Below are positions 7,608 to 11,146 of a stretch of DNA of 11,146 bases, piece after piece. Position numbers and translations under genes: made by a program. This DNA is from Willaertia magna (lineage: Eukaryota; Heterolobosea; Eutetramitea; Acrasida; Naegleriidae). Location of the stretch: positions 1 through 11,146 of the forward strand of contig CADWAF010002287.1 in NCBI GenBank assembly GCA_902984215.1, in the 5' to 3' direction. Within the stretch, counting starts at the first letter, position 1, and each line of letters starts with the position of its first letter. The notes under the pieces were generated by a model. It did no database searches, was not told where the DNA came from, and saw only the letters and a list, made by a program, of their open reading frames with translations.

Positions 7608-7660
7608 ACAAGAACTATTGAAAAAAAAGAGTTGGAAATATTATTTAATTAAATGTAAAC
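7608..7660. terminator. Convergent 3' region shared by two genes, 53 bp
   Basis: The TGA of the plus-strand AAA gene and the TAA of the minus-strand hydrolase gene are only 53 bp apart. Neither strand carries an AATAAA in the gap, so each transcript's 3' UTR and cleavage site must run into the opposite gene. The mature mRNAs would overlap as antisense tails. Confidence 0.45.
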
Positions 7661-8710
7661 TTAATTGAAATTTATTGAGAAACTGTCGAAATTACAGTCG
7701 TTATTATTATCTTTGTTGTTATAATCATTGCTATTATTATCATTGTTATAATCATTCGTATCATAATAATCAAAATCAAAAGTTGTTAAAACTTCATTGT
7801 CTATTGAAATAATTTGATCTTCATTCACATTAAACAGCAAATCATTTTTGTTTGCTTTATCCAAACATTCATTTACAAAATTTGTAGAAATTGGCATAAC
7901 CTCTTTGATGGCTATTTCTCCATTACATTCCACTAAGGATATACGATATTCTCTTCCATTATTACAATAAATCTTGGCAACACCAATTTCTTGTCCAATT
8001 ATAGAAGTGGGAGATGATGATGATAGAACACTTTCATTAATATTTAATAACAAACCCCTTTCATTTGCAATTTCTTTAGCCAATTGTACCAAACTGTCAT
8101 TAATTGGACTAACTTTTTCATATAATTTCGTTTCATCTATAGTTATTTCTTTTACAAAATAAGCTTTTTCAATTCCATTCTCGTTTTTAACTAAAGCAAC
8201 ACACAATTTGCAATTATTATAATATCCAATACCTTCATTCAATAATTTAACTGTGAGATCTCTATTATTTTCTTTATAAGCTAACGTTGCCACAGCCTTA
8301 AAAACATTTGCTGGATAAGATAATGATTTAAAATCTGTTATTCCTAAAATTACTCTTGTACATTCTTGTGCTATATGACAATTATGATTTAATAAATGAT
8401 AGTTATTTAATGATGTTACTCTTTCCATCACTTCTTTTACATTATTTGGTGTTATTCCAATAGGTAATTCTTTTCCAATCAATTGTTTATCCCATAATTT
8501 TCCTTGAAAAACAAATGTGTCTTTACAATTCTTATTTTCTATTGTAATATCAATATTTGGATAAAACTTTACTTTTGAGTCATCCATATATTCTGCTAAA
8601 TGAAATTTACCATTTTGATCTTCAATTAAAAGACCTGAATGAGCAATCTTATTTGCGTAGATGGGAGTGTTGCGTAAAGATCTTCTTATTACATAACAGC
8701 GGTTGAACAT
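7661..8710 (-). CDS. Permuted papain-fold (PPPDE/DeSI or LRAT-like) thiol hydrolase with duplicated C-terminal module, 349 aa
   Basis: The frame runs back to a TTG at 8743, but the ATG at 8710 follows an A-rich leader and is chosen. Residues 20-137 match the layout of permuted papain-type domains: an early histidine in IAHSGLLIE (H24), a second in FHLAEY (H37), and a late cysteine in YHLLNHNCHIAQE (C111). This resembles the NCxHF box of PPPDE/DeSI proteins, which remove ubiquitin or SUMO, and the NCEHF box of LRAT-like acyltransferases. I favour the PPPDE side because of the preceding YHLLxHNC, so a cytosolic thiol protease or hydrolase is likely. Residues 166-230 and 241-302 appear to be two copies of one 60-65 residue module, ending LLLNINESVLS and LLFNVNEDQIIS. 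The tail (about 310-349) is Asp/Asn rich. The stop of the next gene lies only 44 bp upstream of this ATG. Confidence 0.82.
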   Translation of the reverse strand: MFNRCYVIRRSLRNTPIYANKIAHSGLLIEDQNGKFHLAEYMDDSKVKFYPNIDITIENKNCKDTFVFQGKLWDKQLIGKELPIGITPNNVKEVMERVTSLNNYHLLNHNCHIAQECTRVILGITDFKSLSYPANVFKAVATLAYKENNRDLTVKLLNEGIGYYNNCKLCVALVKNENGIEKAYFVKEITIDETKLYEKVSPINDSLVQLAKEIANERGLLLNINESVLSSSSPTSIIGQEIGVAKIYCNNGREYRISLVECNGEIAIKEVMPISTNFVNECLDKANKNDLLFNVNEDQIISIDNEVLTTFDFDYYDTNDYNNDNNSNDYNNKDNNNDCNFDSFSINFN

Positions 8711-8754
8711 TTTTTTTGAAAACTTTTTGTACAATGACAACAATTCGAAAATGT

Positions 8755-9093
8755 TTACTTTACAACAACTTTTATTAACAACGCTGTTACAATAATTAAC
8801 GGTATTATAACATAAAATAAAATAACATTCCAGTTATTCTGTGGTTTGTTTAATTGAGTTTGTTTTGGAGTTAGTAACAGTGAATTAGCAGTTACTTTTT
8901 TATTAACGGAATTTTCTAAATTTTGTTTTAAAGTTATTAAATTTTTAATTTCAGTGTTGTAATTTGTAATTGATTTTTGTAAAGTATTATTTAACTTATT
9001 TATACTTGACACTACACTTTGAACACTTTCCAATTTCGAATTTAAAATAATTAAAATATCTTTTAAATACTTTTTGTTTTCTTTATTTAACAT
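8755..9093 (-). CDS. Small coiled-coil protein with C-terminal membrane anchor, 112 aa
   Basis: The frame is open back to a GTG at 9147, but the first ATG is 9093. Residues about 5-65 are a heptad-like, charged coiled-coil region (KLESVQSVVSSINKLNNTLQ). After a short polar linker there is one strongly hydrophobic segment (NVILFYVIIPLIIVTALLI, 89-107) ending KVVVK. This is the layout of a tail-anchored protein with its bulk in the cytosol and a C-terminal anchor in the ER, mitochondrial or another membrane. It has SNARE-like topology, but I see no clear SNARE motif. The family is not recognised. An alternative model joins it to the upstream frame by a 118-nt intron (9162-9279), giving a single 192-residue protein. 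Confidence 0.6.
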   Translation of the reverse strand: MLNKENKKYLKDILIILNSKLESVQSVVSSINKLNNTLQKSITNYNTEIKNLITLKQNLENSVNKKVTANSLLLTPKQTQLNKPQNNWNVILFYVIIPLIIVTALLIKVVVK

Positions 9094-9094
9094 C

Positions 9095-9451
9095 TTAAAA
9101 TGTGTAAATTTCTCTTTTAAATTGTAAAAAGTCGTTTCTTTCAACACAAGATAAATTAATACTGAGCTTAAACAATAATTGTATTAAAATATAAAATAAT
9201 AAATAAACCAATCGTTTTCGCTCGCAAAATAATTTTTTTAATTTAATTATTCTTAATTTCAATAATTCTTTTCTTTTACAATCTTCTTGTTCATTTTCTT
9301 TCCTTATTATTTCTGCCTTATCTCCAAGAGATTGTTTAGAGAGAATAGCAATTTCCTTAGTATTGTTATTATTTATTATCATTGCTTCCGAATAATTAGT
9401 GTTGTTAGTAAGGCGTTGAGTTTGTTTTAAGTTAACCATTATTTTTTCCAT
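9095..9451 (-). CDS. Small charged frame with a C-terminal hydrophobic segment; separate gene or upstream exon
   Basis: A continuous minus-strand frame runs from inside the tRNA, so its far 5' part cannot be coding. From the ATG at 9451 (or 9439, which has A at -3) it encodes about 118 residues. There is an Asn-containing start, a Lys/Glu/Arg-rich helix (residues 31-80) and a hydrophobic segment LVYLLFYILIQLLFKLSINL (81-100). The stop TAA at 9097-9095 is followed by one base and then the ATG of the next gene. Two readings are possible: a small membrane protein closely coupled to the downstream one, or the first exon of that gene. In the second case a GTAAAAG donor at 9279 joins an AAGCTCAG acceptor ending at 9162. 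The charged half looks coding; the hydrophobic end may be translated intron. Confidence 0.4.
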   Translation of the reverse strand: MEKIMVNLKQTQRLTNNTNYSEAMIINNNNTKEIAILSKQSLGDKAEIIRKENEQEDCKRKELLKLRIIKLKKLFCERKRLVYLLFYILIQLLFKLSINLSCVERNDFLQFKREIYTF

Positions 9452-9585
9452 GTAAAGAAATAGACTGTGTGTGTTAAGTCCTCTCCAACAAAACTGTTTC
9501 ATTCCCCGTTTAAAAAACGCATCGCCCAATAAAAATGTTGGCAGATTCTCTATGTGTACTTTGATGATACCAACTTTTCCGAGCC

Positions 9586-9668
9586 GGTCAGGTGGCGGAG
9601 TGGTCAAACGCGTTAGACTTAAGATCTAATCCCGCATGGGTTCGTGGGTTCAAATCCCACCCTGACCA
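9586..9668 (+). tRNA. tRNA-Leu (anticodon UAA)
   Basis: This 83-nt sequence folds as a complete class II tRNA. A 7-bp acceptor pairs GGTCAGG (9586-9592) with CCTGACC (9661-9667), and the discriminator is A at 9668, as expected for leucine. The anticodon stem is TTAGA/TCTAA around the loop CTTAAGA, giving anticodon UAA. A long variable arm (about TCCCGCATGGGTTC) and a T arm GTGGG-TTCAAAT-CCCAC follow. The A box (GTGGCGGAGTGG) and B box (GGTTCAAATCC) are internal RNA polymerase III promoters. There is no intron and no encoded CCA, which supports a eukaryotic nuclear gene. It reads TTA leucine codons, abundant in this A/T-rich genome. Confidence 0.96.
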
Positions 9669-9672
9669 GTAA

Positions 9673-9676
9673 TTTT
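9673..9676 (+). terminator. RNA polymerase III terminator of tRNA-Leu
   Basis: A TTTT run begins five bases after the tRNA discriminator base, the normal place and form for RNA polymerase III termination. Confidence 0.7.
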
Positions 9677-9816
9677 GTTTAGGGTGTACCCAAGCTTGTT
9701 AGCGATTTTTATACAAATAAGTTGTGACAAATTTTCCTTCTTAATACATAAATTTAAATAACTCTTTAAACAAATAATTCATAAATTTCATTGAGCAGTT
9801 TTGGAAAGGACATTCT

Positions 9817-10155
9817 TTAATAACCATTACATTTTAAATAACTATCTATTGTTAAATTATGTTTCCTTAAAATAATAGTTTTTACATATTTCTTTACATT
9901 CACTCTCCTTCTTCTTCTTTCCTTTTTTTGGATGTTATTTACAGTAGTATTTACATTAACATTTACAATCAGCTTAATATCTGTCATTAACATTTCTTTT
10001 ACATCACTACTATTTAATTCTAATAAATCCATTCCAGTTAAACAATGATATTCAAATAACGCAGCAACTATTGACATGTCTATAAAATGACAAGAGGGAA
10101 TTTCATTTATATATTTACACACTTCTTTTGTTGTCCAATTCTTTACACAATTCAT
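9817..10155 (-). CDS. Small SAM-domain protein, 112 aa (97 aa if a 45-nt intron is removed)
   Basis: The start is an ATG with AAA just before it; the stop is TAA. Residues 7-60 follow the SAM (sterile alpha motif) pattern: WTTKEVCKYI at helix 1, an aromatic/aliphatic core in IVAALFEYHCLTG, then MDLLELNSSDVKEM leading toward the last helix. SAM domains mediate protein-protein polymerisation or RNA binding, and a protein of this size would be a single-domain adaptor. The expected last helix is interrupted by an odd VNVNVNTTVNN stretch encoded by repeated gtaaat. Removing a GT-AG segment at 9922-9966 (45 nt, in frame) would join DIKLI directly to ERRRRRV, which fits the SAM helix 5 start better. 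The C-terminus is basic. It is encoded opposite to the adjacent tRNA gene. Confidence 0.7.
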   Translation of the reverse strand: MNCVKNWTTKEVCKYINEIPSCHFIDMSIVAALFEYHCLTGMDLLELNSSDVKEMLMTDIKLIVNVNVNTTVNNIQKKERRRRRVNVKKYVKTIILRKHNLTIDSYLKCNGY

Positions 10156-10517
10156 TTTCCTAACAATTTTAAATGATTCTTTTTTTTTAATTGTTTTTTA
10201 ATTGTTTTTAAAAGAACTGTTGTTATTACAAAACGACAACCTTGAACGTTTTAAAAGAATCTAAAAGATAAGAAATTGATTAAAACAAGAAACTAATTTT
10301 GTGTAAGGAATTAGTGAATGTTGTTGTTGTTCGTTTGTAAATCTAAACGTTATCTTTGTTCAAAGGGCAGTTCATTTATTTCGATTCTGTCAACAATCAA
10401 TTCCCTTTAAAGGTACAAGTTATTTAACAAGTAATTTTTAATTTTTTTTTATAAATTCTTATTTTACAAATTATTATTATTTTATTAACTGCAATTACAA
10501 ACAATATTCTTTTCCAA
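10156..10517. promoter_or_regulatory. Spacer holding the SAM gene promoter and the 3' end of the Asn/Gln-rich gene
   Basis: Both flanking genes are on the minus strand. The low-coordinate side should therefore contain the promoter and leader of the SAM-domain gene, and the high-coordinate side the 3' UTR of the Asn/Gln-rich gene. Visible elements are T tracts around 10180-10210 in a repeated tttttaattg pattern, two copies of ttttaaaagaa near 10206 and 10249, and a perfect 10-bp palindrome cctttaaagg at 10403-10412. None is recognised as a known factor site. Confidence 0.4.
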
Positions 10518-11144
10518 TTATTTATAATTATTATAAAAATAAGCTGGTGGTGGTAAATTATTATTCAATTGTTGTTGTTGTTGTATTGGAGGTTTCACAT
10601 AATTCTTTCCAAATGTCATTTTAGGTGGTTCATGATTATTATTAAATTGTTGTTGATTATGTTGTTGTTTAAAATTTAAACCTTGATTATCAAAATTCAT
10701 TCTAAAAGGAATATATTCATTTCCAATCATATTATTATTATCAATACCGCCATTATTATTTACAATACTTGGATAATATCCTCCATTATTATTATTATTA
10801 TTTTGTAAAGTATTATTGTTATTATTATTTTGTAAAGTATTATTATTATTCATAATTATTTGTTGTTGTTGAAATTGTACTTGTGATGAATATTGTTGAA
10901 ATTGATTATTGTTATTATTATTATTTTGTTGTAAATTTGATTGTTGTTGGACATAATGAGCTTTATTTAATTCTTTTAATTTTTGCCATTTCATTTCTTC
11001 TAATTTTTTATCTTCATATCTTTTTCTTACTTCTCTTAAACCATCTTTTCTTTTACTAGTTTTTTTTGTTGTTGTTGTTGTTGGAGTGCTAGAAGTACTA
11101 CTATTAGTACTACTATTAGTACTACTACTTGTTGTATTATTCAT
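10518..11144 (-). CDS. Asn/Gln-rich prion-like protein with a basic helical segment, 208 aa or more
   Basis: The frame starts at an ATG two bases from the window edge, so this may be the true start or an internal Met of a longer protein. Residues 1-26 are Ser/Thr/Asn rich. Residues 27-66 form a charged helix (KRKDGLREVRKRYEDKK) that could bind nucleic acid or form a coiled coil. Residues 67-200 are dominated by Asn and Gln with scattered Tyr, Phe, Met and Pro, a typical prion-like or condensate-forming composition. The family is not recognised. RNA-binding scaffolds and transcription cofactors often look like this in dictyostelids. The asparagine runs are mostly pure AAT codons, pointing to recent triplet slippage. 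Confidence 0.75.
   Translation of the reverse strand: MNNTTSSSTNSSTNSSTSSTPTTTTTKKTSKRKDGLREVRKRYEDKKLEEMKWQKLKELNKAHYVQQQSNLQQNNNNNNNQFQQYSSQVQFQQQQIIMNNNNTLQNNNNNNTLQNNNNNNGGYYPSIVNNNGGIDNNNMIGNEYIPFRMNFDNQGLNFKQQHNQQQFNNNHEPPKMTFGKNYVKPPIQQQQQLNNNLPPPAYFYNNYK
10801..10851 (-). repeat. 27-bp tandem repeat within the Asn/Gln-rich gene
   Basis: The string ttttgtaaagtattatt occurs at 10801 and again at 10828, each followed by att triplets. The repeat encodes two copies of NTLQ separated by Asn runs, a minisatellite built on trinucleotide slippage. Confidence 0.7.
11096..11127 (-). repeat. 12-bp tandem repeat coding Ser/Thr/Asn
   Basis: The unit tactactattag is present about two and a half times and encodes repeated S-T-N-S near the N-terminus of the Asn/Gln-rich protein. 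It is likely to vary in length between strains. Confidence 0.65.
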
Positions 11145-11146
11145 GT

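Noticed and set aside
8711..8760. Splicing of the tail-anchored frame into the papain-like frame through gtaaac at 8758
   Set aside because: The donor phase does not match the papain-like frame at the only nearby AG and creates a stop soon after, so separate genes are more likely.
9452..9607. Open frame on the minus strand continuing from the small charged gene into the tRNA
   Set aside because: It starts at a TTG inside the tRNA-Leu gene on the other strand; a coding exon through a conserved tRNA is very unlikely, so I start the candidate at the ATG at 9451.
9669..9816. Spacer after the tRNA, checked for an external B box or a tRNA-targeting retrotransposon as seen in dictyostelids
   Set aside because: I found no B-box match and no element end. 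The small gggt-gt-accc inverted repeat at 9682-9691 is too short to interpret.
1..11146. CRISPR array, bacterial operon, phage or plasmid features
   Set aside because: No regularly spaced repeats, Shine-Dalgarno sites or bacterial gene families are present; the tRNA and low-complexity proteins indicate a eukaryote.

Overview
The window reads as nuclear DNA of a very AT-rich, intron-poor eukaryote. The reasons are a tRNA-Leu gene with internal A and B boxes, no encoded CCA and an oligo-T stop; A-rich sequence before ATG codons; polyasparagine, polyglutamine and Ser/Thr tracts; and long open frames separated by far more AT-rich spacers. A dictyostelid-like amoeba fits best by style. Another AT-rich protist, an early-diverging fungus or a nematode cannot be excluded. 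All calls come from reading the sequence; no search was run.

Layout. Positions 1-870 are gene-free and moderately AT-rich. They hold a short non-autonomous DNA-transposon-like element (204-504) with 47-bp inverted ends and a possible 8-bp target duplication, a GC-richer patch near 580-690, and a pair of 30-bp-spaced repeats. Positions 871-3390 form an extreme A/T island with two uninterrupted G/C-free runs of 78 and 96 bp and a 33-bp inverted repeat. A decayed tRNA-like or SINE-like sequence lies at its right edge.

Positions 3517-7607 carry a divergent gene pair sharing a 158-bp spacer. The minus-strand gene encodes a Cys/His zinc-type, pentapeptide-repeat and probable beta-propeller protein. 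The plus-strand gene encodes a classical AAA ATPase with a possible ubiquitin-like N-terminus and a Ser/Thr tract near the C-terminus. Positions 7661-9451 hold a tightly packed minus-strand group: a permuted-papain-type (PPPDE/DeSI or LRAT-like) protein with a duplicated C-terminal module, a tail-anchored coiled-coil protein, and a further small frame that may be its upstream exon. The tRNA-Leu(UAA) gene follows on the plus strand, then a SAM-domain gene and an Asn/Gln-rich gene, both on minus.

Several of the longest open frames begin at TTG or GTG. For a eukaryote I moved those starts to the first suitable ATG (5352, 8710, 9093, 9451). A speculative reading of the gene set is a local protein-modification or stress/defence module: zinc and propeller adaptor, AAA motor, cysteine hydrolase, membrane-anchored coiled coil and SAM adaptor. 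Nothing in the sequence proves that these proteins work together.
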